From Streptomyces sp. SID8374 (GTDB taxonomy: Bacteria; Actinomycetota; Actinomycetes; Streptomycetales; Streptomycetaceae), in assembly GCF_009865135.1 (NCBI RefSeq), contig NZ_WWGH01000002.1:1860001-1924000 (forward strand): 64,000 nt of DNA, in the 5' to 3' direction. A model generated the notes under the pieces. The model was not told the DNA's origin. It ran no database searches and saw only the letters and a program-made list of their open reading frames with translations. The position numbers and the translations under genes are program-made. Below are positions 18,843 through 26,953 of the stretch, in pieces (the stretch's first letter is position 1; every line of letters begins with the position of its first letter).

Positions 18843-20027
18843 ATGACCACCACCGACCCGTCCTCCCTGGTCCCCCTGCACCGCCTGCGGTTCGAGGAAC
18901 CCGGCCCGCCCCGCCTCGGCGAACTGCCGGGCGGCGCGCCCGCCTGGCTGGTCAGCCGGTACGCCGACGTCCGCCAGGTGCTCTCCGACCCGCGCTTCGG
19001 CCGGGCCCAGCTGTACGCCGACGACGCCCCGCCCCTCTCCGACGTACCGGACCTCGTGAACAACCCCGACCTGATGTTCAACCAGGACGGCCCCGACCAC
19101 CTGCGGCTGCGCCGGACGCTGCGCCGCGCCTTCACCCCGAGAGCGGTCGCCCGCTGGCAGCCGTGGATCACCGCCATCGTGGAGGAGCTACTGGACCGGC
19201 TGGAGGCAGAGCGCGGACCGGTCGACGTGGTCGAGGAGTTCACGCTGCCCCTCCCCGTGGCGGTGATCAGCCGGCTGATGGGCCTGGACGCGTCCGCCCA
19301 CGGCCGGATGCGGCACTGGAGCGAGCACGCCTTCTCCGACGGCTCGCACTCCGGGGAGGAGGTGGAGTCCGTGCTGAAGGAGTTCAGCGCGTTCGGCGCC
19401 GAACTCCTCGCCGAGCGGCGGCGCGACCCCGGCGACGACCTGATCAGCAGTCTGGTGCGGGCCGCCGACGAGGAGGGCGGCCTCCCCGAGGCGCAGTTGG
19501 TGAGCCTGGTGTGCGGGCTCGTCGTCGGCGGCCACGACAGCACCATGACCATGCTGGGCAACGCGCTGCTCTACCTCCTCGGCGAACGCCCGGAGAGCTG
19601 GCCCCGGATCGGCGCGGACGAGGAGGCGGCCGGAAGGGTGGCGGACCGGCTCATCCACCTCGTCCCGCTGGGCGACGACCGGGGAACGGCACGCCACGCG
19701 GCCGAGGACGTCGAGGTCGGCGGGGTGGTGATCCCGGCCGGCGCGGTCGTCCTGGCGGACTGCGGCGCCGCCAACCGGGATCCGGAGGTCTTCCCCCGCC
19801 ACACCCGCAACGACCTGTTCGCCCCGCTGGAGGCCCCCACGCTCTCCTTCGGTGCCGGGGCCCACTACTGCCTGGGCGCCTGGCTGGCCCGTACCGAGCT
19901 CCAGACCGCCCTGCACCGGCTGGCCGCCCGCCTCCCGGAGCTGCGCCTGGCGGAGCCCACGGAGGCGGTCGTCTGGCGGACCGGAACGACCTCACGCAGC
20001 CCGCGCAGGCTCCTGGTGAGCTGGTGA
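18843..20027 (+). CDS. ftdF: Cytochrome P450 of the PTM cluster (FtdF-like), atypical K-helix
   Basis: 394 residues, soluble bacterial class I P450. The heme loop FGAGAHYCLG supplies the thiolate Cys343, followed by the usual AWLARTEL helix. The I helix reads GGHDST (229-234), with Ser where the usual acid-Thr pair has Thr. The K helix, normally ExxR, reads RLIH (269-272) before LVPLGDD, so both invariant ExxR residues are replaced. The downstream EDVEVGGVVIPAG block is normal and the frame is intact. P450s of PTM clusters add late oxidations to the macrolactam. It is 43 bp after ftdE with AAGGAG before the ATG, probably the last gene of the operon. Activity is uncertain because of the motif loss. 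Confidence 0.9.
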   Translation: MTTTDPSSLVPLHRLRFEEPGPPRLGELPGGAPAWLVSRYADVRQVLSDPRFGRAQLYADDAPPLSDVPDLVNNPDLMFNQDGPDHLRLRRTLRRAFTPRAVARWQPWITAIVEELLDRLEAERGPVDVVEEFTLPLPVAVISRLMGLDASAHGRMRHWSEHAFSDGSHSGEEVESVLKEFSAFGAELLAERRRDPGDDLISSLVRAADEEGGLPEAQLVSLVCGLVVGGHDSTMTMLGNALLYLLGERPESWPRIGADEEAAGRVADRLIHLVPLGDDRGTARHAAEDVEVGGVVIPAGAVVLADCGAANRDPEVFPRHTRNDLFAPLEAPTLSFGAGAHYCLGAWLARTELQTALHRLAARLPELRLAEPTEAVVWRTGTTSRSPRRLLVSW

Positions 20028-20037
20028 GGCGGTGGTG

Positions 20038-20760
20038 CTAGCGGACCTGTTCGAAACTCGGTCCGTAGGGGCCGGCCTTGACGCGCAGCGTCTCGTACCC
20101 GCCGTCGCCCTGGTTGCCGTACTTGCTCCAGAACTGGCAGGTCAGACCGGAGTCGGCATCGAAGTCGACGGCCGTGGCGGCGGGGAACTCCTCGCAGGCG
20201 AGCTTGGACGCGTCGGAGCGGCCGGACCCGCTGCCGTACTGCTCGAACAGCTGGTTGTAGACGACCTTCGCGACGAGCAGTCCCTTGAGGGGCTTGGCGT
20301 TGTAGAAGGTCATGAAGCTGCCTTCCTTGTACGAGTCGCTGATCTTGACCTCGTACGGGATGACAGCGCCCTCGTAGGTGACGTTGCAGGTGCTGACGGC
20401 ACCGGCCTTCTGCGTCACCCCGTCCGGGCATTCGGCGCTGGTCTTGCCGGGCACCTTGACCCGGCCGAGGACCTGCTCCTGGAGCTTGTGCTCCACCCGC
20501 TCGGTGAAGGGGGCGCTGTTCTCCGGCTTGGGCAGGACCTTGAGCTGCCCGTCGGAGGAGCTGTCGAGTACGTCCTTCTGCGGGCCGTCCACGGCCACGG
20601 GCAGCGGCGCGGCCTGCGGGGCGGCGGTCGTCTCCTCCACGGCGTCGGGCTTGGAGTCGGCGGCGGGGGTCGCGGCGGTGCCGGAGGAATCCCCGGAGCC
20701 GCAGCCGACCGCGAGGATGCCGACGGCGGCCAGTCCGATGAGCTTCTTGGTGTAGTGCAT
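20038..20760 (-). CDS. Secreted lipoprotein, possible DUF4333-like domain
   Basis: 240 residues with a lipoprotein signal: basic MHYTKK, a hydrophobic core and lipobox LAVGC with Cys20. An acidic, Ala/Pro-rich linker (about 21-65) follows. The folded part contains four cysteines (in SAECPDG, STCNV, LACEEF and LTCQF) that could form two disulfides. The stretch ECPDG...GAVSTCNV with a following beta-rich segment resembles DUF4333 lipoproteins, but I am not certain. The gene is convergent with ftdF, only 10 bp apart, so it is not part of that operon. Function unknown; expected on the outer face of the membrane. Confidence 0.75.
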   Translation of the reverse strand: MHYTKKLIGLAAVGILAVGCGSGDSSGTAATPAADSKPDAVEETTAAPQAAPLPVAVDGPQKDVLDSSSDGQLKVLPKPENSAPFTERVEHKLQEQVLGRVKVPGKTSAECPDGVTQKAGAVSTCNVTYEGAVIPYEVKISDSYKEGSFMTFYNAKPLKGLLVAKVVYNQLFEQYGSGSGRSDASKLACEEFPAATAVDFDADSGLTCQFWSKYGNQGDGGYETLRVKAGPYGPSFEQVR

Positions 20761-21075
20761 AAGCGCAGCCTAAAAGTCGCCACGGACTGCACCGGGGCCT
20801 GCGGGAGGGCATGGAGACGGCCCGACCGCCCTCCGAAAGCGGGACATTGTGGAGGGAAACCTTCCACTTCGCAGCGCCCCACCGGCCTCACAGGCACCTG
20901 ACGGTGGCCCAGACGAGAAGGGGTCGTAGCGCGACTGTGACGCCCGGGGTGCCACCGGCCGGCCCCTGCCGCCATCCGGCAGGTCTGTCCGGCGGCTGTG
21001 CGGGAAGACGGCGTAACGCCGGAGGAGAACAGGCTCCACCGGCGCCGCCGTCAGGCGGAGGACCCGGGGGACCCG
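20761..21075. other. Intergenic region between lipoprotein and lipid operon
   Basis: About 315 bases between two divergent genes, so it should hold two promoters. Reading frames crossing it have no ribosome binding site. I see no repeat, operator or RNA structure that I can name. Confidence 0.4.
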
Positions 21076-22803
21076 ATGCCGACCACCACGCCCGCGAGAG
21101 CGACCGAACCGTCAGGAACTGCGGCTCCGCCACGCCTGGGCCACTCGCCGGCCCTGAGCAGCGGCGCCGGCCGGGCGGTGGCCCGGATCGCGGCCTTCGC
21201 GGTCTGCCAGGCGGCGATGATCGCGGGCCTCGGGCTGCTGATCACCGGGCCCGCACGGAACATCTGGCCGCTGTCCGCCGAGGACGCGGTGAACGAGGCC
21301 TTCGAACGCGTACGCACCGATACGCTCACCACCGTCTCGGCGGTCGTCTCCGGCGCGGGGGACACCTCCGCCGTCGTCGGCCTCACCGTCCTGTGCTGCC
21401 TGGGCCTCCTCCTGGTGCCGCCGTTCCCCCGGTGGCGCGCGGCGCTCTTCCTGGCCCTGGGCGTCTGGCTCCAGTCCCTGGTCTTCCTGGTCATCACGGA
21501 GTCCGTGGACCGGACGCGTCCGGACGTGGAGCGCCTGGACGCCTCGCCGCCGACGTCCAGCTACACCTCCGGGCACACCGGAGCGGCCACCGCGCTCTAC
21601 GCCGGGCTGGCCGTCCTGGTGCTGTCCCGGGTCCGCAGCCGCTGGGGCAAGGCCCTCGCCGTGCTCCTGCTGCTGATCCCGCTGCTGGTGGGGCTGGCCC
21701 GGCTCTACCGAGGCATGCACCACCCCAGCGATGTGGTGGGCGGGCTGCTCAACGGCGCGCTCTCGCTGCTCGTCGTCGGCCGTGCCGTGCTCGCCGACGA
21801 CGCCTGGGCCGCGCGGCCCCCGGCCGACGCGGTCGACATCGCCGTGGCCGCCGCCGAGAGCCGGCCGGGCCCGTCGCGCGAATCAGCCGTGGTGATCGTC
21901 AACCCGACGGTCACCGACACCGCCACCCGTGACCGGCTGCGGCTCGTCCTCGCACAACGGGGCCATACGGACGTGACGTTCGTGGAGACCACCGAACAGG
22001 ACACCGGGGGCGGCCAGGCGGCCGACGCGGTCCGTGGCGGAGCGGGTCTCGTGGTGGCGAGCGGCGGCGACGGCACCATCCGCGCGGTCGCCGACGCACT
22101 GGCCGGAACCGGTGTCGCGCTGGCCGTCGTGCCCTGCGGTACGGGCAACCTCCTGGCCCGGAGCCTGGGGCTGCCCCTCGACCCCGCCGACGCGCTGGCC
22201 GCCGGACTCACCGGCGAACGCCGCGCGCTGGACCTCGGCACCATCAGCGGCGACGGGACCGCCCGTACGCACTTCACGGCCATGGCGGGAGCCGGACTCG
22301 ACGCGGCGGTGATGGAGTCCACCTCCGACCGCGCCAAGTCGGCGCTCGGCTGGCCCGCCTACGTCCTGAGCGGGCTCGGCCAACTGCGGGGCCCCCGCAT
22401 CCGGTTGGCGGTCGCACTCGACGGCGGACCGGCGCTGCACCGCACCGCCCGCATGGTCCTCATCGCCAACATCGGCACCGTCCAGGGCGGTACGGCCCTC
22501 GTCCCCGGCGCCCGCCCCGACGACGGGCTCCTGGACCTCGCCCTCTTCGACCCCCGTGGCGCGGGCGGCTGGCTGCGGACGGCGGGCGTGCTGCTGGGCG
22601 GCTCACGGCCCACCGGGAGCGCCACCGCCCCCGGTGCGCACGGGGGCCCGGTCGAGTTCTTCACCTTCCGCCACGCCGAACTCACCTTCACCCGGCCCCA
22701 GCCCCGCGAAGTGGACGGCGACCCGGTGGCCCCCGGCCGGCGGATCACCGCGGAGGTCAGGCCCGGCGCCCTCACCGTCCTGCTGCCCGCCGGGGAGAAG
22801 TGA
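21076..22803 (+). CDS. PAP2 phosphatase fused to a diacylglycerol/sphingosine kinase domain
   Basis: About 575 residues with two catalytic parts. The N-terminal half is a membrane PAP2 phosphatase: several hydrophobic helices, TRPDVER, the YTSGHTGAATA motif and YRGMHHPSDVVGG with its catalytic histidine. The C-terminal half (about 270-575) is a DAGK catalytic domain with VIVNPT, the ATP-binding SGGDGTIRAV and PCGTGNLLAR. The fusion could hydrolyse a lipid phosphate and phosphorylate a lipid alcohol, for example in phospholipid turnover or undecaprenyl-lipid recycling. ATG 21076 is preferred over the longer frame at 20998 because of the family N-terminus. It is followed by YihY and a second PAP2 protein on the same strand. 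Confidence 0.88.
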   Translation: MPTTTPARATEPSGTAAPPRLGHSPALSSGAGRAVARIAAFAVCQAAMIAGLGLLITGPARNIWPLSAEDAVNEAFERVRTDTLTTVSAVVSGAGDTSAVVGLTVLCCLGLLLVPPFPRWRAALFLALGVWLQSLVFLVITESVDRTRPDVERLDASPPTSSYTSGHTGAATALYAGLAVLVLSRVRSRWGKALAVLLLLIPLLVGLARLYRGMHHPSDVVGGLLNGALSLLVVGRAVLADDAWAARPPADAVDIAVAAAESRPGPSRESAVVIVNPTVTDTATRDRLRLVLAQRGHTDVTFVETTEQDTGGGQAADAVRGGAGLVVASGGDGTIRAVADALAGTGVALAVVPCGTGNLLARSLGLPLDPADALAAGLTGERRALDLGTISGDGTARTHFTAMAGAGLDAAVMESTSDRAKSALGWPAYVLSGLGQLRGPRIRLAVALDGGPALHRTARMVLIANIGTVQGGTALVPGARPDDGLLDLALFDPRGAGGWLRTAGVLLGGSRPTGSATAPGAHGGPVEFFTFRHAELTFTRPQPREVDGDPVAPGRRITAEVRPGALTVLLPAGEK

Positions 22804-22840
22804 TGGCCACCACCGTCCAGCCGCCCGCACGGGAGAAGTG

Positions 22841-23794
22841 ATGGGAACCGCGACCCGGGTGCCGGTCACCCAGGACATGACCGGCGACGAACTCTCCGCC
22901 GACGAAGCCCTCGTGGCGCTGCGCCGGTACGGCCGCTGGCCCCTGCTGCGCGACGCCTTCGTACGCTTCCGCTACGCCGACGGCTTCAGCCACTCCCGCG
23001 CGCTGGCCCTCCAGACGATCCTGGCGATCATCCCCCTGGTCATCGCGTTCGTCGGACTCTCCACCGCGCTGCACACCGAGAACATAGGGAGACTCGCCGA
23101 GCTGACGATCCGCAGCTTGAGCGAAGGGCCGAGCGCCCCCGTGGTGGACGAGGCCCTGGACCGCGGCCGGCGAGGGGGCGGTGACGGGGCCGAGCTCGCC
23201 CTCTGGTTCGGCCTGCTCTTCTCCCTGGTCAACGTCACGACGGCGATGTGCCAGATAGAGCGCGGCGCCAACCGGATCTACGGGGTGGAGCGCGACCGGG
23301 TCTTCCACCTCAAGTATCTGCGGGGCCTGATCATGTCGTTGAGCGCCGGGATACCGCTCGGCATCGCCTCGATCATGATCGTGGCGGGCGGGGACCTCGT
23401 GACGGCCGCCACCACCGTCTACGCACTCGGCGACGGTGCCCGGACGGCCTGGGACCTGCTCCGCATCCCGCTCGGCCTGCTGCTGGCCCTGATCTCCGCC
23501 AGTGCGGTCTTCCGGCGCTCGCCGCGCCGCAGACAGCCCGGGTACACCTGGCTCGCCTTCGGCGCCGCCGTCTACCTGGTGCTGTGGACGCTGCTGACCT
23601 GGCTGCTCGGCCTCTACCTCGAACTCAGCGGCTCCTTCGACACGGTCTACGGACCGCTGAGCCTCTTCATGGCCCTGCTCCTGTGGTCCTACCTCACCTC
23701 CCTGTCCCTCTTCCTCGGACTGTCCTTCGCCGCCCAGCTGGAAGCCGTGCGCGCGGGGAAGCCCGGCCCGATCACCGCCGATCCAGGAACCTGA
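22841..23794 (+). CDS. YihY/BrkB family inner-membrane protein
   Basis: About 317 residues with the hallmark YihY/BrkB order: a first helix with FSHSRALALQTILAIIPLVIAF, a soluble loop, FGLLFSLVNVTTAMCQIERGANRIYGV, then further helices ending with GPLSLFMALLLWSYLTSLSLF. About six transmembrane helices are expected. The family is membrane-bound and functionally unclear; it was once misnamed ribonuclease BN. ATG 22841 follows GGGAGAAG. It sits between two PAP2 proteins, 37 bp after one and 1 bp before the other, so a role in membrane lipid handling is plausible but inferred only from context. Confidence 0.87.
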   Translation: MGTATRVPVTQDMTGDELSADEALVALRRYGRWPLLRDAFVRFRYADGFSHSRALALQTILAIIPLVIAFVGLSTALHTENIGRLAELTIRSLSEGPSAPVVDEALDRGRRGGGDGAELALWFGLLFSLVNVTTAMCQIERGANRIYGVERDRVFHLKYLRGLIMSLSAGIPLGIASIMIVAGGDLVTAATTVYALGDGARTAWDLLRIPLGLLLALISASAVFRRSPRRRQPGYTWLAFGAAVYLVLWTLLTWLLGLYLELSGSFDTVYGPLSLFMALLLWSYLTSLSLFLGLSFAAQLEAVRAGKPGPITADPGT

Positions 23795-23795
23795 C

Positions 23796-24590
23796 ATGCC
23801 GACACGCCCCGCCACCCCGCACACCCAGGAGCAGCGCACCCGCCGCGCCGACCGCCGGTTCGGTATCCGCCTGCTGGGAGCCGTGGCCGCCGCGGCCGCC
23901 GCCGCGATCCCCTTCGCCCTGCTGCTCGTCCTCGTCGAGGCGCGCTGGCCCCCGCTGCGGCGCGTCGACGCGGGGGCGGCCCGCCGACTGCACGACCTCG
24001 CCCTCGAACACCCGGCGTGGACCGGCACGTTGCGGATCCTGTCCGACTGGGTGTGGGACCCGGCGACCCTGCGCATCGCCGTGGCGCTGCTCACGCTCTG
24101 GCTCCTGTACCGGCGGGCCTGGCGCCTCGCCGCCTGGGCGGCGGTGACGGCGAGCGGCGGGGCGCTGACCGGCGTGCTCGTCAAGGTGGTCGTGGAGCGG
24201 GCGAGGCCCTCGCTGGAGGACCCGGTCGCCCAGGCGCCCGGCTACTCCTTCCCCTCCGGCCACGCGATGACGGCGACCACCTCGTTCGCCGTACTGCTCC
24301 TGGTGCTGCTGCCGATGGTGCCGCGCGCCTGGCGTGCGCTCTGCTGGGGCGTGGCGGGGGTGTCGGTCCTGGGTGTTGGCTTCACCCGGATCGCGCTCGG
24401 TGTGCACTGGTTCAGCGACGTCATCGGCGGCTGGCTGCTGGGCGCCGCCGTCGTGGTCCTGACCGGCTGGGCCTTCGAGGCGTGGCGGGCGGATTCCGGC
24501 CGCCGCCCGAGCGGCGTGGCCGAGGGCCTGGAACCGGAGCTCACCGACGAGGAGCCGGAGCCGTCGGACCCGGCGGCCCGCCAGGGGTGA
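23796..24590 (+). CDS. PAP2 family membrane phosphatase
   Basis: 264 residues with all three PAP2 signatures: KVVVERARP, YSFPSGHAM and GVHWFSDVIGG with its catalytic histidine. The layout has a first helix after a basic N-terminus, a loop to the first signature, then four more helices, and an acidic soluble tail (about 225-264). Such enzymes dephosphorylate phosphatidate, undecaprenyl pyrophosphate or related lipids at the membrane. It starts 1 bp after the YihY stop, so the three genes form one operon. Substrate cannot be predicted from the sequence. Confidence 0.9.
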   Translation: MPTRPATPHTQEQRTRRADRRFGIRLLGAVAAAAAAAIPFALLLVLVEARWPPLRRVDAGAARRLHDLALEHPAWTGTLRILSDWVWDPATLRIAVALLTLWLLYRRAWRLAAWAAVTASGGALTGVLVKVVVERARPSLEDPVAQAPGYSFPSGHAMTATTSFAVLLLVLLPMVPRAWRALCWGVAGVSVLGVGFTRIALGVHWFSDVIGGWLLGAAVVVLTGWAFEAWRADSGRRPSGVAEGLEPELTDEEPEPSDPAARQG

Positions 24591-24624
24591 GCGCCCGGCG
24601 CCGTACCGCTCAGCGGCCGGGCGC
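24591..24624. terminator. Bidirectional hairpin terminator
   Basis: A 9-bp perfect stem (GCGCCCGGC at 24591-24599 with its complement at 24616-24624) lies between the convergent PAP2 and TetR genes and overlaps the end of the TetR gene. No U tract, as is common in Streptomyces. Confidence 0.55.
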
Positions 24625-25191
24625 CCCCGCGCGCAGCCCGTCCATCACGAAGTCCAGCAGCCGGGCGGCCCTCGGCTCCCAGTCCTCCCGCGGATCCAGC
24701 TGCCAGAGACCGGCGATGGCCAGGAAGAAGTCGTCCGGCGTCACCCCCGGGCGGATGGTGCCGGCCTCCTCGTTGGCGCGGAGCAGGGTTCCGGCCGCCT
24801 CCATCACCGGCGCGGGGCCGGGCTTGGCCGGTCCGCCCGGCGCGCTGGTGACCAGCCGGATCGCGTCCGCCAGCCCCGCCTTGGTCATGGCGAACCCGGC
24901 GAGCCGGTCCATCCACTCGCGCAGGGCCGCCTCGGGGGCGCGGGTGCAGAGCAACTCGGCCGCCGCGTCCGACACTTGCTGCATCTCGTAGCGGTAGATC
25001 TCCAGGACGAGCGCTTCGCGGTGCGGGAAGTTGCGGTAGAACGTGCCCTGCCCGACGCCCGCCTTCCTGGCGATCGTGCTCAGCGGGACGTCCGGGCGCA
25101 CCGTCAGTTCGGCCATGGCGACGTGCAGGATGCGCTCACGGTTGCGCACCGCGTCCGAACGCGCGGGCGTGTCCTTCTTCGGCTGGGACAC
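24610..25191 (-). CDS. TetR family transcriptional repressor
   Basis: 193 residues. The N-terminal helix-turn-helix (about 15-60) reads RERILHVAMAEL, then LSTIARKAGVGQGTFYRNFPHREAL. The C-terminal ligand-binding region (about 70-190) is all-helical with no recognised signature. It is divergent from the Pao-like molybdenum oxidoreductase operon across 194 bp that contain two similar inverted repeats. The simplest reading is a repressor of itself and of that operon, responding to an aldehyde or related small molecule. The ligand is unknown. Confidence 0.9.
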   Translation of the reverse strand: MSQPKKDTPARSDAVRNRERILHVAMAELTVRPDVPLSTIARKAGVGQGTFYRNFPHREALVLEIYRYEMQQVSDAAAELLCTRAPEAALREWMDRLAGFAMTKAGLADAIRLVTSAPGGPAKPGPAPVMEAAGTLLRANEEAGTIRPGVTPDDFFLAIAGLWQLDPREDWEPRAARLLDFVMDGLRAGAPGR

Positions 25192-25230
25192 ACATCCTCC
25201 TCACGGGTTCGTGGCCGAATCCCGTCCTTG

Positions 25231-25252
25231 TTAAGCGGACAACTGTCCGTTA
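25231..25252. promoter_or_regulatory. TetR operator-like inverted repeat 1
   Basis: The core CGGACA-AC-TGTCCG at 25236-25249 is a perfect 6-bp inverted repeat, flanked by TTAAG and TTA. It sits between the TetR gene and the oxidoreductase operon and shares AAGCGGACA with site 2. Confidence 0.65.
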
Positions 25253-25263
25253 CGTTGGCCAGT

Positions 25264-25285
25264 GAAGCGGACAGCAGTCCGGTTA
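25264..25285. promoter_or_regulatory. TetR operator-like inverted repeat 2
   Basis: CGGAC-AGCA-GTCCG at 25268-25281, flanked by GAAG and GTTA, repeats the site-1 design about 32 bp downstream. Two such sites in a divergent promoter region support cooperative or dual control by the adjacent TetR protein. Confidence 0.6.
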
Positions 25286-25385
25286 GGTCTACCTTAGCGC
25301 GGCCCGGCACCCCCACGCACCGGTCGCGGACCCCGGACTCCTGCCACAGCGCCTGTCTCCTGTCACCGGACACCGAAGAAGGCTG

Positions 25386-25964
25386 ATGATGGCCCCAGCA
25401 CCCTCGTCGACCACCAGCGCGATCACCCTGAACATCAACGGCGAGAAGCACCACCTGTCCGTCGACCACCGCACCACCCTGCTCGACGCCCTGCGCGAGC
25501 GCCTCGACCTCACCGGCACCAAGAAGGGCTGCGACCAGGGACAGTGCGGGGCCTGCACCGTCCTGGTCGACCGGCGCCGTGTCGTCTCCTGCCTCAACCT
25601 GGCGGTGGCGGCCGAGGGCCGCGAGATCACCACCATCGAAGGCGTCGCCGACGGCGACGAGCTGCACCCCGTCCAGCAGGCCTTCCTCGACCTCGACGGC
25701 TACCAGTGCGGCTACTGCACACCCGGCCAGATCTGCTCGGCCATCGCCGTCATCGAGGAGCACGCGGCCGGCTGGCCCAGCGCCGCCACCGACGACGTGG
25801 CCGCCCAGGCGCCGCCACCCCTGACGCCCGAGGAGATCCGCGAACGGATGAGCGGCAACCTGTGCCGCTGCGGCGCGTACGTCTCCATCGTCCAGGCCGT
25901 CTCCCGTGGCGCCCAGGCCCACGAAGAGGCCCGTACGGCAGCAGCCGAGGAGGCCGCAGCGTGA
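25386..25964 (+). CDS. 2Fe-2S subunit of a molybdenum aldehyde oxidoreductase (PaoA/YagT-like)
   Basis: 192 residues with both 2Fe-2S domains of the xanthine oxidase family. The plant-ferredoxin-like cluster reads CDQGQCGACTVL plus a later Cys in RRVVSC; the second, all-helical cluster reads CGYCTPGQ and MSGNLCRCGAY. It passes electrons from the molybdenum site to the FAD subunit. E. coli PaoA has a Tat signal; here the N-terminus is short and shows no twin-arginine, so the enzyme is probably cytoplasmic. ATG 25386 (or 25389) opens a four-gene operon, and the next gene overlaps its stop (GTGA). Confidence 0.93.
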   Translation: MMAPAPSSTTSAITLNINGEKHHLSVDHRTTLLDALRERLDLTGTKKGCDQGQCGACTVLVDRRRVVSCLNLAVAAEGREITTIEGVADGDELHPVQQAFLDLDGYQCGYCTPGQICSAIAVIEEHAAGWPSAATDDVAAQAPPPLTPEEIRERMSGNLCRCGAYVSIVQAVSRGAQAHEEARTAAAEEAAA

Positions 25965-26953
25965 AAGAGTTCGACTACCGGCGCGCCCATGACGTCACCG
26001 GCGCCGTCGCCCTGCTCGCGGCCGCCCCGGACGCACGGTTCCTCGGCGGCGGCACCAACCTCGTCGACCTGATGAAGACCGGCGTCGAACGGCCCGCCCT
26101 CCTCGTCGACGTACGCGAACTGCCGCTGGACCGCGTCGAGTCCACGGCCGACGGCGGTCTGCGCATCGGGGCGACCGTCACCAACAGCGACCTCGCCGCC
26201 CACCCCGAAGTCCGCCGCCGCTACCCGGCGTTGACCCAGGCCGTCCTGGCCGGGGCCTCCGGGCAGCTGCGCAACATGGCCACCGTCGGCGGCAATCTGC
26301 TCCAGCGCACCCGCTGCGGCTACTTCACCGACGTCGGCGGACCGTGCAACAAGCGTGTCCCCGGCAGCGGTTGCCCGGCCGTCGCCGGTGAGCACCACAA
26401 CCACGCGGTCCTCGGCGCCTCCGACCACTGTGTGGCCGTGTACCCCTCCGACATGGGCGTGGCGCTGACGGCCTTCGACGCCCAGGTCGCGTACGAGACC
26501 CTCGACGGGCCTGGCGAGGTCCCGCTCACCGACCTCTACCTCCCCGTCGGTGACACCCCGCACCGCGAAACCGCCCTGCCGCCCGGCGCGTTGATCACCC
26601 ACATCACGCTCCCTGCCGCCCCCGTCGCCGCCGACTCCCGCTACCGCAAGGTGCGCGAACGCGCCTCGTACGCCTTCGCCATCGGCTCCGTCGCCGCCGC
26701 GCTGGACATCGAGGGCGGGCGCATACGCGAAGCTCGGCTCGCCCTCGGAGCCGTGGCCTCCCGGCCCTGGCGTGCCCGCGCCGCCGAAGCCGTCCTGACC
26801 GGCGCACCGGCCACCGGCGCGACCTTCGCGGCTGCCGCGGACGCCGAACTCGCCGCCGCAAGGCCGCTGCCCGACAACGGATACAAGGTGACCCTCATGC
26901 GCAACCTCGTGGTCTCCGTCCTGACCGAACTGGCGGAAGGGGACGCCCGATGA
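25961..26953 (+). CDS. FAD subunit of the molybdenum oxidoreductase with a 4Fe-4S cysteine set (PaoB/YagS-like)
   Basis: About 330 residues, GTG start overlapping the previous stop. FAD-binding signatures of the CO dehydrogenase/xanthine oxidase family are present: FLGGGTNLVDLM and ATVGGNLLQRTRCGYF. Four cysteines, C119, C129, C138 and C157, lie in an insert after the second motif (RCGYF, CNKR, GSGCPA, DHC). PaoB carries a 4Fe-4S cluster in just such an insert, which separates this branch from ordinary xanthine dehydrogenases. The C-terminal CODH domain (about 220-325) is complete. Confidence 0.92.
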   Translation: MKEFDYRRAHDVTGAVALLAAAPDARFLGGGTNLVDLMKTGVERPALLVDVRELPLDRVESTADGGLRIGATVTNSDLAAHPEVRRRYPALTQAVLAGASGQLRNMATVGGNLLQRTRCGYFTDVGGPCNKRVPGSGCPAVAGEHHNHAVLGASDHCVAVYPSDMGVALTAFDAQVAYETLDGPGEVPLTDLYLPVGDTPHRETALPPGALITHITLPAAPVAADSRYRKVRERASYAFAIGSVAAALDIEGGRIREARLALGAVASRPWRARAAEAVLTGAPATGATFAAAADAELAAARPLPDNGYKVTLMRNLVVSVLTELAEGDAR

